Shown here piece after piece: positions 13,960 to 24,329 of a stretch of 64,000 bases of DNA. The position numbers and the translations under genes are program-made. Positions within the stretch are counted from its first letter, which is position 1. The number at the start of each line of letters is the position of its first letter. The notes beneath the pieces are model-generated. The model saw only the letters and a list, made by a program, of their open reading frames with translations, did no database searches and had not been told where the DNA came from. Origin of the DNA: Sindora glabra (lineage: Eukaryota > Streptophyta > Magnoliopsida > Fabales > Fabaceae); assembly GCA_020226215.1 (NCBI GenBank), contig CM035236.1, forward strand, positions 59,749,809 to 59,813,808, read 5' to 3'.

Positions 13960-15330
13960 CCTGAAATAGATAAATGTTAGTTTGTTAAATTATGGAGTTC
14001 ACCCATTAACTTTATAATATATAATAAATAATAAAGGATTAATTAATTAAAGTATTTATGTACGTACATACATATATATAATATAAAATAATTTTTAATG
14101 TTAAAATTAATAAGTATATATATTTAATATTTTCAATATATATTACATAAATTTATTAAAATAAATAAATATATTAACATTAAACAATTCAATAAATAAA
14201 ATTATATGAAAAAATTATTATCATAAAATTTAAAACTTGTAAAATTATAGTTACATAATGTAATTTATATAACTAAATATACATAAAATAATTATTATAA
14301 TTAAATAAATAATATATTAATTTAAGTGAAAAATTACTTGTATTAAAATATATATAAATTAGAAAATAAAAAATAAAAAATATAAATTAAACTTTACTAA
14401 AATTTTAAAAGAATAGGAAAATAAATTAAATGAAAATAATAAAGTTACCATCAGGCCCTTTACCGTTGAAAAACAGTTAGTTGTTAACCCTACACATTTT
14501 TGTGTTTTTGTCTGCATATGCATTAATTGCACTGAATCTGTGTCATTGCTACCTTTGCTTTGCATAATTTATTGAGAATAATGCAAATCATCCTTGTTAA
14601 TTTTAGGATAATTGTATTTTTATCATTATTAACTTTAAAAAGTTATAAATTAAAATTTTAAAATATAAAAAAATTGCAATTGATATTCATAATATACTTA
14701 ATCATCTGTTTAATTAAATTACATGTTTTTTCAAGAAGTTTTTAAACATGATTATCGTATGTTGGTTTATTATAACATTTTTTTTACATAATTTCTATAT
14801 TTTATGATTAATAAAAATTAAATTAAATATATAAAATTTTAATTGAACACTTGAAAATGAGTTGTATAATTATGTTTAAAATAATGTAATAAAATAACAT
14901 ACAATAACATTGTGATTCTTGTTTAAAAAATTACTAAAAAATTACATAATTAAATGAAATTGTTAAATAAGTAAATATTAGGTATTAATTACAAATTTTT
15001 TATAGTTTAAAGTTTTGATTTGTAAGTTTTCAAAGTTAGTAAAGGTAAAATGCAACTTCTCTAAAGTTGAGAGGGATAATTTGTATTTTTCTCTAATTTA
15101 TTTATTGGCTAGCTATTGAGCAATGGTACAATGACAATGAGTTGTGCTTAATAACTAAATTATACTAATATTATTTTAAAAATTTTCATACCACTATAAA
15201 TATTCACTTCAATCAAATTAAATTTACACAATCAAATTTCATTCTTTCTCTTTTCAATCTCTTGTAATTCTTCATAATGTTATTACATTTGTGTTTTTCT
15301 GTAAGTGTGGAAAATTGTATATGGTACATG
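13960..15330 (+). repeat. 5' flank of hAT copy 1, promoter-like at its end
   Basis: This stretch is related to 19330-20160. Both contain GATAATATATAATAAATAAT-like sequence, then a TTAATA-rich block, and end with a promoter-like segment. Here that segment is near 15186-15310 and reads CTATAAATATTCACTTCAAT followed by a CT-rich leader. The CTATAAAT box, the CT-rich leader and the hAT coding remnant starting at 15976 suggest it was the transposase promoter. Two Mutator-type elements have since inserted, one inside this flank (14574-15093) and one between leader and start codon (15507-15958). Homology is by eye; the promoter role is inferred. Confidence 0.5.
14574..15093. mobile_element. Non-autonomous Mutator-type element 1 (520 bp, long TIRs)
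   Basis: The left end starts GAGAATAATGCAAATCATCC. The right end, on the opposite strand, starts GAGAAAAATACAAATTATCC, and the two remain recognisably inverted for about 95 bp. TAATTTATT lies directly on both sides (14565-14573 and 15094-15102), a perfect 9-bp target duplication as made by Mutator-superfamily transposases. It has no coding capacity. Related elements lie at 15507-15958 and 17667-18190, and internal fragments near 37260 and 38300. Confidence 0.88.
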
Positions 15331-15506
15331 AAATTCCAATTCATTGAATTTTTCACTTAAAAGAAAAATATTAATGACACTCATCGACTCTATTTGTTAT
15401 TTACTCTATATTATATATTTCAATTTTTATCATATTTTAATTAATTTAATAATTTTTATATTTGTTAATTTCAATGTTAGTAATCTCATTTTTATATTAT
15501 TAATAA

Positions 15507-15958
15507 GAGAAAAATACAAATAACCCCTACTAACTATGGGATGATCATATTTTATCCTCTTAAACTATAAAAACTCGAATTTTATCCCCTGAAACTATAT
15601 AAAATTTTTATTTTATCCCCACCATTATTAAGTTAATGATGGTAACACTTAGCGACGATTCTGTAATACTTAGCAACAGTTATAAACTGCCACTATTATC
15701 CTCAATCACTTAGTGACAATTTATAAACGGCCATTAAGTAAATTTTTTTTAAAAAAATTAGTGAATATAACAGCAGTTTTTATCCATTAGTAAGTGAAAC
15801 ATTACAGTTGCATTTTTTTAACAGATTTTGTTAACTTGTAATCATGGGGGCAAAATACAAGTTTTATATAATTGTAGGGGATAAAATTTAGGTTTCTATA
15901 GTTCAAACGGTAAAATGCAACCACCCCATTATTGGTGGTGGTTATTTGCATTTTTCTC
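15507..15958. mobile_element. Non-autonomous Mutator-type element 2 (452 bp, long TIRs)
   Basis: The left end starts GAGAAAAATACAAATAACCC and the right end, read on the other strand, starts GAGAAAAATGCAAATAACCA. TATTAATAA flanks both sides (15498-15506 and 15959-15967), a perfect 9-bp duplication. The interior contains repeated CACTTAG and GCGAC-type phrases but no open frame. It sits between the promoter-like leader and the ATG of the hAT remnant, so it would have separated them. Confidence 0.9.
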
Positions 15959-15975
15959 TATTAATAAATTTTAAC

Positions 15976-17640
15976 CATGAATTTAGATGATTCTAATAAT
16001 ATGTAAAACTATTTTGATGACCAAAATTTCTTAGAAAATGTAACTATTGATTTTTTAAATAATAATTTTACAAATACTTCTTCAAGTGCATCCAGAGTTA
16101 CATCCTCTTTACTTCTCAACATTGCTCCTTTTCACAATGTGCACATAATTGCAAAAATATAAACACTTCCACACCCCTCATCTGATATACCAAAATAATA
16201 AAAAATTTTCAAAATATGGAATCATTTTGATTTTTTTAAAAAAGTATATAGTGTAAATAAAGTTTCTTATAAATATTGTCTAAAATCTTATATTTATTAT
16301 AATTATAATAGTGCTTGTACAATGAGATGCCATTATTCTTCTAAATATGCATATATTATAGATGGTCTAGGCTGAAATTCAAACATATCTAGTTAAGATA
16401 GTTATAAGTATAAATTATATAAATGGATTTGCCATGTTGAAAATGCATTTAAGTTTAGTTAGTTATCCAAAATTAAATGAGTGCCTTCAACAATTTAATC
16501 CTTAATGATATGGTATGATTAAGAACACTAGTATCAATAAATGGAATAATTTTTTAAAAAAATAATTTTTGCAATTTTTTTAAATTCAAAGGTAGATTTA
16601 CTCTTAGTTCCAATCTTTGAACATCACCTTCTCAAATGGGCTATGTTTATATAACTACCCATTGTATTAATGATAACTTTATTTTATATAAAAGAATTAT
16701 TTATATTTTACCATCATATGATGCATCAACTATTACAAATTATATAATAAATACTTATAATAAGTATGTGATATTAGATAAGATATTTTAATTACTTTAA
16801 TAATGCATCTACTAATCCTAGAACTATTAGAGTTTTAGTTTTATCCTTAAATCCTCCTTTTGATGCTTAGTTTTTATTTTAGACATGCATGTCATATGTT
16901 AAACTTAGTTGTTCAAAATGTATTAAAAGTTTTTTTTTATACTTATAATAGATATTAAATGTATAGTTTTATAAATTATTGATCACATTTTAGAAAATTT
17001 GATTGGAGTTAATTGTTTGTGCAAATGTTTAAGAAAATTAAGATGCCATTCCAAGATGTTTGTACCTAAGTGAATTATGCTTTTAAAATGTAAGAATTTT
17101 GCTTAGAGTATAAAGATGACATAAGTGCTTTTTATTTGACAAAAATCTAAGTTATTCATCATCTTGGAAATGTTGAATGGGAAAAAGCATAAATTTCTTA
17201 TAATTTTTATAAACATTTTACAAAGCAACTGAAGTTTTATCTAGTTATGATGATCCTACCTCTCACTTAAAAGATATTTCAAGTGTATAATATTAAATTT
17301 AGTACATCTTGTTGATGTATAGATTCTTCATCTTTTTCATGAACCATATAATGAATATGATAACTTCTTAAGTGTAATTGATGACACTCCTTTAATCAAC
17401 AATGAGTTAAGTTCTTATGGTATGTGATATTAACCCCTCCATTTTTCTTAGTAGTATTAAAAAGTACGTTTTCTTTTGAAGAGCGAATTTTAAATAATAA
17501 TCATTTATCTATGAGTTGTGAGAACTTAAAGATACTATTCTTTTTAAGGGATTAGTTTAATACAAAAATAGCAAACAACTTGAAGAAAGGTGAATCATTA
17601 TTGGGTGAAGGAAAACTAAAAATAGTGATCCATTCATATA
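15976..17640 (+). pseudogene. Decayed Ac-like hAT transposase
   Basis: The chosen ATG at 15976 opens MNLDDSNNM, then YFDDQNFLENVTIDFL, a start typical of plant Ac-like hAT proteins. A BED-type zinc-finger remnant follows near 16215-16350 (IWNHFDFF, then Cys pairs and a trailing CHYSS). The RNase-H-like core is marked by MGYVYITTHCINDNFILYKR near 16638-16700, equivalent to the hAT region with the first catalytic Asp. Later pieces include the YDDPTSHLKDIS stretch near 17250 and HEPYNEYDNF near 17338. Stops and frameshifts occur throughout. It is dead. The hAT dimerisation end was not recognised and may have been lost before the Mutator-type element at 17667. Confidence 0.7.
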
Positions 17641-17666
17641 TTGTAAATTTAATTAACAAAATATTT

Positions 17667-18190
17667 TAAAAAAATATAAAATACATCCTTCAACTTTGAA
17701 GTGACTAGATTTTACTTTCTTTAACTTTAGTAACTTGGAAATCATTCTCTTAAACTATATAAAAATTGAAATTAATACTTATAATTAACTTATTTTACCA
17801 TTTTATCAAGATTTCTTTATGATCTTTTTAACAAGAATAACAATATTATAGTATGTTAATTTATCTTGTTATTTTTTCATAAATAATTTTTATGTTATAT
17901 AATTAACTAGAATACATCAAATTAAATTAAATATTTATCATTTTAATTAAATAATAAAATGTGAGTTATAAAATTATATATGAAAATTGATAAAATAAAT
18001 TAATATACTATAATATTGTGATTATTTCTAAAAAGTTTATTAAAAAATTATGTAACTTAATGGTTTATTAAGTTGACAATGGGTTATTTCCAAGTTTTGT
18101 GAAATTTAAGGGATGATTTCTAAATTTTCAAAGCACAATGAGATAAAATCCAATCATCTTAAAGTTGAAGGGGTATTTTACATTTTTTTC
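17667..18190. mobile_element. Non-autonomous Mutator-type element 3 (about 524 bp)
   Basis: Inverted ends of about 110 bp can be followed. The left end begins AAAAAAATATAAAATACATC and the right end, on the other strand, begins GAAAAAAATGTAAAATACCC. Both continue with TCAACTTT and later TTGGAAAT phrases. The pattern matches elements 1 and 2. No convincing 9-bp duplication is left (AAAATATTT against TTTTTATTT), so the boundaries are uncertain by a few bases. Its interior resembles that of element 1. Confidence 0.7.
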
Positions 18191-18514
18191 TTTTTATTTA
18201 ACAGTGAAAATTTTCTAAACACACCTTTTAACAAGGCTTTTCCACATTAAAATTTCTTGTATCCTTATTTATTTTCTTATTATTTTAGTTATATCAAATA
18301 ATGATAATGATAATGATGATGAATTACAATAGAAATTTCTAAGTGATAGTAAAAAAAATAAAATATAATTACATTTTGAAAATTTCTATTGTGCTCAAAG
18401 TAATTTTGAACTATTTAAAGCTAAGAATTTAAATATAATAAAATCATATCAAATATTAATACATAATCATTTCTTATAATAAATTATCAAACAAAATTTC
18501 ACTTCTATTACATC

Positions 18515-18568
<54 letters not shown>

Positions 18569-19329
18569 GTAATGAATGATTTCAACTAATTAGTGATGTG
18601 AAATTAACAATAAAAAGCTTAATAAGAATAAAACATAAATGGATTTGTAAAACTCAATAGTTTGGTAAATACTGACTTGGGATTTGGATAGGTACTATAA
18701 GAACTAATTTATTCTTGATCTAATGAAAGAGTAGCCTAACCTAAAACTGACTTAATATACAATTTTTACTTATTATGTTAATTCATTTTAGTAGGTTTAC
18801 CTTCCTCCATCTTTTCAATTGGGTAAAGCTCCTATTATTAGCATTACTTGTGAACTTACCTTTTACCCTTGAACTTGAACCCAATTGACTAGAAGGTAAT
18901 CTAAGATTTAAAAAACAGTTCATGACCGCAATATTGTGGTTACAAACTAGATCGCATCCACAATTTTTTATAATTTTGTGTTGTTATAATTTCATTTGTT
19001 TGCATTGCAACGCAACTATGCCCACGACTACAACTTCAATTGCAATTTAAATCCATGATGGTAATCTTAGAAAATTGAAAGTTAATAAAAATAATGTTTT
19101 TACATCTTGTTGCATTGTGTTTTCTTTAGTGCAGTTAAGTAAACTTGTAATTTTAGATAATTTTACTTATCTAAAATTAAGATTTATATGGAAAATGATA
19201 ATAACAAGCTAACATGGTAAAATATTGGCATGAAATAACCCAACCTAACAAAGGTTTAGAAATGCTAAGTCTTAGTTCATTGACTTATTAAGATCAGTTT
19301 TTAATCTAATTTTATTGGGCTAATAGGTT
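18191..19329. other. Non-coding stretch with an AAT microsatellite
   Basis: No gene was recognised. An (AAT)n run of about 53 bp lies at 18516-18568. Near 18910-19070 there is a locally less AT-rich patch with repeated GCAA/ACTAC phrases (CGCAATATTG, TTGCATTGCAACG), possibly a degenerate transposon end, but it could not be bounded. Confidence 0.4.
18516..18568. repeat. (AAT)n microsatellite
   Basis: About 17 uninterrupted AAT units, followed by a single AGT variant. Confidence 0.9.
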
Positions 19330-20160
19330 ATCCTGTTAGGTTGATAATATATAATAAATAATAAATAATATATAATCAAATCATTAGGGTTTACATTGAA
19401 ATTTTATTTAATATATATAACTATATTAAAATTATTAAATAAATTTTAATATTAAAATTAATAAATTTATATATTTAATATTATCAACATATATTACACC
19501 TTATTAAAACAATAATGACATTTATTTTAAATATAATTAAAATTAAAAATATATTTAATATTATCAACATATATTACACCTTATTAAAACAATAATGACA
19601 TTTATTTTAAATATAATTAAAATTAAAAAATTAATAAAATTATGTAGCAAAATTATTAATATAAAACACACACTAGTATAATTATGATAATAAATAATAT
19701 ATTTAGTGAAATAACATTACAACCTAAATAGAAACCGAAAATGACTTCAGTAATATATATATATTAAAATGGAAAGGCTGCCTAAAAGGGAATGAAAAAA
19801 TCACTTGAAAGGATGGAAATTTTTAAAACTTAGTTCTTGCTTTCTTGCTCGTGTACTAGAGTCTAGAAAGTGGAGTGAAATCGGAAAGTTTTAGCTACTA
19901 GGTGAGCACTAGAGATTGATTTCATTGCGCCTCCACGTAACACTCAATACACTGTTTCTTCATTCTAGCCATTGCACACTTGCAATAGTTAGATACCTTT
20001 TTTTTTTACATTTGTATTTCTCTATAAATACTCACTTCAATTAAACCAAATTCACAAATTTTCAAACTTCCCTTTTTTCACTTCTCAATCTCTCATATTT
20101 TATAACATTTTTATTACATTTCAATTTCTCTACAAGTGTCCAAGTTATTATATGTTTGAG
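19330..20160 (+). repeat. Second, truncated copy of the hAT 5' flank
   Basis: This stretch parallels 13960-15330. It has the ATAATATATAATAAATAATA block, then TTAATATTATCAACATATAT. Near 20017-20150 it has a promoter-like segment with CTATAAATACTCACTTCAAT and a CT-rich leader much like that at 15190-15310. No hAT coding sequence follows, so it is a 5' fragment or an internally deleted element. Lacking element 1 at the equivalent position, it shows the site before insertion. Confidence 0.5.
19469..19628. repeat. 80-bp tandem duplication
   Basis: Two adjacent, essentially identical 80-bp copies starting ATATTTAATATTATCAACAT (19469-19548 and 19549-19628). The near-identity points to a recent event. 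A single diverged version occurs near 14110-14170. Confidence 0.85.
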
Positions 20161-20286
20161 AATTAGGAAGGAAAAGGATGGGAAAACAACAATGGGGGTT
20201 AAGAAAAGGGAGGAAGATAGATGGTTAAGTTATGATTTTCATTTTTTCTATTTAGATGTTTAGAAAATATTACAAATTGTATAAAG

Positions 20287-20840
20287 ACAAAGGTTGTGTT
20301 TAGCACAACAAATAAATTAATTTATAATTTATTGACCTAATTAATAAAGTTAGCTTTTAAAAATGTTTAATGCACTAACCTTTTTTTTAAAAAAATTCTA
20401 ATTTAATAAATTACTTTAGATAATTTATATGTTGATAATTTTTTTTAAAATTTATCCTCTTTTTAATTAATTGACATTATATGCCATTAATTATATTTTA
20501 AATAATTATATTCACATTTCAAATATAGCAAGTAGATACCAAGTACATGAATTAATAAATAAATAGGTAAAGTAAAAAATATAATTAATTAAATTTTAAG
20601 TAATTACATTTTTATTTTAAATATGTTTCTTGTATCAATATAACTTGATCTAAAAATACATATAGATTAATTTAATTTATATATCTTTCTATATTAACAT
20701 TTTTTTGTTATTTTATATTTTTCAACTACTTCGACAATTAATTTTATAAAATAATTCTAATATAATTAATTGGCATATCAGTTATTAATTATAAGTTAAC
20801 TAATCAGTTATTTGCACTCAAAATAGCCATAACAATATAT
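20287..20840 (+). mobile_element. MITE family X, copy 1 (about 550 bp)
   Basis: This segment matches the reverse complement of 50255-50820 along its length. Shared marks are TTTATAATTTATTRACCTAATTAATAAA at the left, AATATAATTAATTAAATTTT in the centre and a TAACTAATCAGTTAT-like right end. The ends (GTTGTGTTTAGCACAAC on the left, and GTTATGGCTATTTTGAGTGC on the other strand at the right) resemble hAT-type MITE ends, but no clean target duplication was found. It has no coding capacity. Confidence 0.5.
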
Positions 20841-22419
20841 AGTGGAAGGTGTTGGATGACTTTTGAGAATTAATGATAAACCTTCAAACTCTTCCTTTTT
20901 TTATTATTTAAAACTCCCAAATAAGGATAAGTGTATGATATAACCTTCCTTTTCCCTTCATTCTCCTCCATTTACTAATTACAAATTGCATAAAAATTTT
21001 ATATGCATTCTTATTTATGTTGATATAAATGTGCAGTGCCTTTTCTATATTTTATTTGTATTTAAATAATTGTAATATTTTCTCATAATGAGAAGAATAT
21101 CAATTAGAGTTGCTTATTTTTTATTTTAATATTGTAGGTATTTCTCAAGGAAGCTCAAAAAAAGTCAAGAAAAGCAATGGATAAGTGCTAGCTATCAATG
21201 AAGTATGCCTTTTGTTTGTCCTTTAAAAAGTTCTTTATTAGTATTACACTTATTTTACTAATGAGAAACCTTTAGTATTAGTTAATTGGTAAAATTCATG
21301 AAGTTAGGATTTTGGAAAAATGGTTGCCTTTTTGTCAATTTATAATCTTGCATCCTAATGCTTTGATTTTGATTCCTTCAATTGTACTTTGGGTAGTAAG
21401 ATTGTGAGATAAATTTTCTGGTGCGTGCATATATTTGAGAAGAATTTGCTAGTAAAACTGCATATAAAATGACATTATTAACACATCATTAGGCAAAGAA
21501 ACGGAATGTCTTTTCCTTTCGGAAATCATAAAAATAACGAAGAACTAACCTCTTTGCCATTATTAGAACTTCATTATGTCTTAGTTAAACATTTTAAACT
21601 ATGCTTCTTCTAAACTATTGAATTCTATTGGGAAGAATTTGCTTCAAACTCATAATTTGATTTTTAATTTTTAGTGTTAATTCATTTTTTTATTATAATA
21701 ATTTGTGAATTGATTTTATAACTTTTGTTAGAATTTTTTGAATTAACTTTGTAATTTTTACAAATTTTTCAAGTGTTAGATAATTTTAACATTTATTTTT
21801 TAAAAAAATTAAATGTCCAAAATAATTTTTTTTATAAAATTTTTAAGTGTTCAATAATTTTAAATTTTATTTTAAAAAAATAATAATTTTGAGGCATCTT
21901 TTCCTTGAATTTTTTTGGGGAAATAAATCTTAAAATATTTTAAAAAATTGAGGCAGCTAATATTCCGCAAGAAATCCGTTGAAATCCATGGTAAATGATT
22001 CCCCCGTATTTGTTTCCGTTGGAAATACCACGGGAAATTCACGAAAAATGCTGCCCAAGATTAGTTACTTCCTATAGTGTAACAATTGATAAAATATTAG
22101 ACCATCATTCCAGTAGAATCAATTTCTTTGTCTTCTCTCATTACTAAAACAACATTTCTTAATCTTTTCTGCTTCAAATTTTATCGATTCACTTTAGTTT
22201 TCCCCTTTGAAAACCATAATCCATGTAACTTAAGAAAGAAAACCCTTTGTCTTCATCGCAACCCCATGAGAACCGAACCCTTCATCTTCATTACAGTGCC
22301 ATGTTGATTTTCTTTTATGTTGTGATTTTGTAGATTTGGGTGTTGTTATTGCTATATTTGCCTGGTAAGTTGTGCTTTTGGTAGTAGTTTCAATTTCTAG
22401 CAATTTCTATTCATGGGTA
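20841..22419. other. Non-coding stretch with a possible CACTA-type end
   Basis: No gene was recognised. Near 21960-22079 the sequence reads, on the minus strand, CACTATAGGAAGTAACTAAT followed by repeated short phrases of the CCGTTGGAAATACC and CGGAAATTC kind. This resembles the CACTA terminus and subterminal repeats of En/Spm-like elements. No partner terminus was found to the left, so only a fragment can be claimed. Confidence 0.3.
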
Positions 22420-22770
22420 TTTTGAATTCATAGGTCAAAATTGTGCTTTTGGTAGATGTATTAAGTTCATAGAGAATTGAGAATAGAAAAACCAAAACTA
22501 ATACATCTGCCATTGAGTATTATGATACAATTGCAAGGCTTACGGTGCTCACAATTTGTAAGTGAGTGGAAGTTTGAAAGTAAGATCTTTGAGTCCATTA
22601 GTATATTGCAAGGCTCACAATGCTCACAATTTCTGACTGGAAGTTTGAAAGCAAGATCTTAAAGTCCATTAGTATATTGAAAGATCTGAAAGTGATGCTA
22701 TTGGAATGATGAATTTAATTGAAAGTGAATGATTTTCATAGTAAAATTGAGTTCCTTTTATGCGTATATC
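22420..22770. repeat. Duplicated segment, copy A
   Basis: This segment is related to 48960-49240. Both hold AGTATTATGATAYAATTGC, CTCACAATTT, AAGTGAGTGGA and AAAGATCTRAAAGTGATGCTA in the same order. Copy A has an extra 75-bp tandem duplication (22533-22607 and 22608-22682) that copy B lacks. The homology resumes after the Mutator-type insertion at about 26510. Coding content is not recognised. Confidence 0.65.
22533..22682. repeat. 75-bp tandem duplication inside copy A
   Basis: GCAAGGCT...GTATATT occurs twice with a period of 75 bp. The related segment near 49080 has the unit once, so the duplication arose after the two segments separated. Confidence 0.7.
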
Positions 22771-22863
22771 AAGGTTGTCAAAATTGTAGATCTTACCTAG
22801 GATTGGACGAAGAAACTAAGATCGTAATTCGTGAGATCGTAAGATCCTACTTAAAATGTAAAA

Positions 22864-22867
<4 letters not shown>

Positions 22868-22921
<54 letters not shown>
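22868..22921. repeat. (TA)n microsatellite, insertion target of the solo LTR
   Basis: About 54 bp of TA repeats. The adjacent solo LTR used its last TATAT as target; the duplicate is at 25497-25501. Confidence 0.9.
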
Positions 22922-22924
<3 letters not shown>

Positions 22925-23436
22925 AACTCTCTCACTCATTAACACCTTAATCCTCATTAAATAGATAATTATTGCATATTAATTTGCCTTGTACTCTAAA
23001 CTAGCTCATAATACCTTAAATTCCTGTATTTCATACAACATAGGCAAGAGTCATGTAATTATACAAAAAGTTCAACTTACAAAACATACATCCATCACTT
23101 ACAACATCACCAACTATATAATCATTCTTAATACAACTTCAAATCTTTATTCTCCCTTGTCAAGAAGGTCTCTAGAAGCATCACCTGAAATGGTTAGTAT
23201 AATACAGAAACATAAGAAACAGAGTTTCCCAGTAGCTAGCTATCACTGTAAAAATATATCGAGCCATTCCAGATCCTTAAGCAAATTAAAACATACATTT
23301 CAAATTCAAAATCAATTAATCATTTATCATCTCATTCCATACCATTGTAAGAAGTGTGCATCACACATAGCAATCATCAAGCCCATTCAAGGACTCATAT
23401 AGATATCTAGATGGCCATCACAGATAATTGTACCTA

Positions 23437-23629
23437 GGCCTTATATATAGCAATTTCACTGTCTTCCCGGGGTAATCGGGCCACAGGCCTCACATACAGT
23501 ATTTTACTGTCTTCCCGAGGTATTCGGGCCATAGGTACCGCACACAGCAATTGCATTATCATCCTGGGGAACTCGGGCCATAGGCCTCACACACAGCGTT
23601 TTACTGTCTTCCCGGGGTGTGCACACAGC
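23437..23629. repeat. 49-bp tandem array inside the LTR (about 4 units)
   Basis: Units start near 23437, 23486, 23534 and 23583, each of the form GGCCTCACAYACAG...ACTGTCTTCCCG then TCGGGCCATA. The last unit is truncated. The array is far richer in GC than its surroundings. Confidence 0.85.
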
Positions 23630-24093
23630 TATTTCATACACATTCCATACAATGGCGTAATATACAGAAAATCATGTAAATAGAAAACAGAGCTTAAGGA
23701 TAAAGCTAGTTACCTTTTAAAAGCTTCCAATAGTGATGTTTCCTTTGCCCTCACTTAAAAACTTCTTTACAATTCCTCTTGCCTTTCCAACTTGTCACTC
23801 CTTAGTCTACATAAATACACATCATAGTTCTTATTAGAACATCATCATTTTCCTTAAACCTCATTTATTCTTCACTTCCTCCACATTGATAAATGCACAA
23901 ATGCACTTAAGTTCTATGTGTTTCATCATTCATTTACTTAGTATTTTGTACAAATTGATTGAAAAGGATACTTAGATGCTCTATATTTTATTTTCAGGCT
24001 TTGGATTGACACATATATGCATTAGAAAAGGATCCGAAGGCAAAACCGTGCAAATCGTGAAGAATCGAAACCAAATTGTTCACTTGACAAAGA

Positions 24094-24329
24094 ACACGGG
24101 GTATGGGAACCCCGTGTTTAGAGCCGTGTTTCTTTCTGAATTACTTCAAGGCTTCACTGGATTGCTCAGAGAAGAACACGGGGGTAAACACAGACCGTGT
24201 CATACCCCGTGTATCTTACTGCCCTTCAGTTCTGAGGTAAACACGGGGAGTGTTACACCCCGTGTAACATACTGATCAGCTTTCGTTGAAGAACACGGGG
24301 TACAACACGGGACGTGTTATACCCTGTGT
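24094..24329. repeat. Four ACACGGGG...CCCCGTGT palindromes
   Basis: Inverted octamers occur at 24094-24117, 24176-24212, 24241-24265 and 24293-24329, the last with one change on its right arm. Loops vary (about 8-21 bp), and the spacing is about 50-80 bp. They lie inside the solo LTR and could fold into hairpins or bind a factor; no function is known to me. Confidence 0.8.

Noticed and set aside
23437..23629. CRISPR-like spacing of repeats
   Set aside because: The 49-bp units are contiguous tandem repeats without unique spacers, in a plant LTR.
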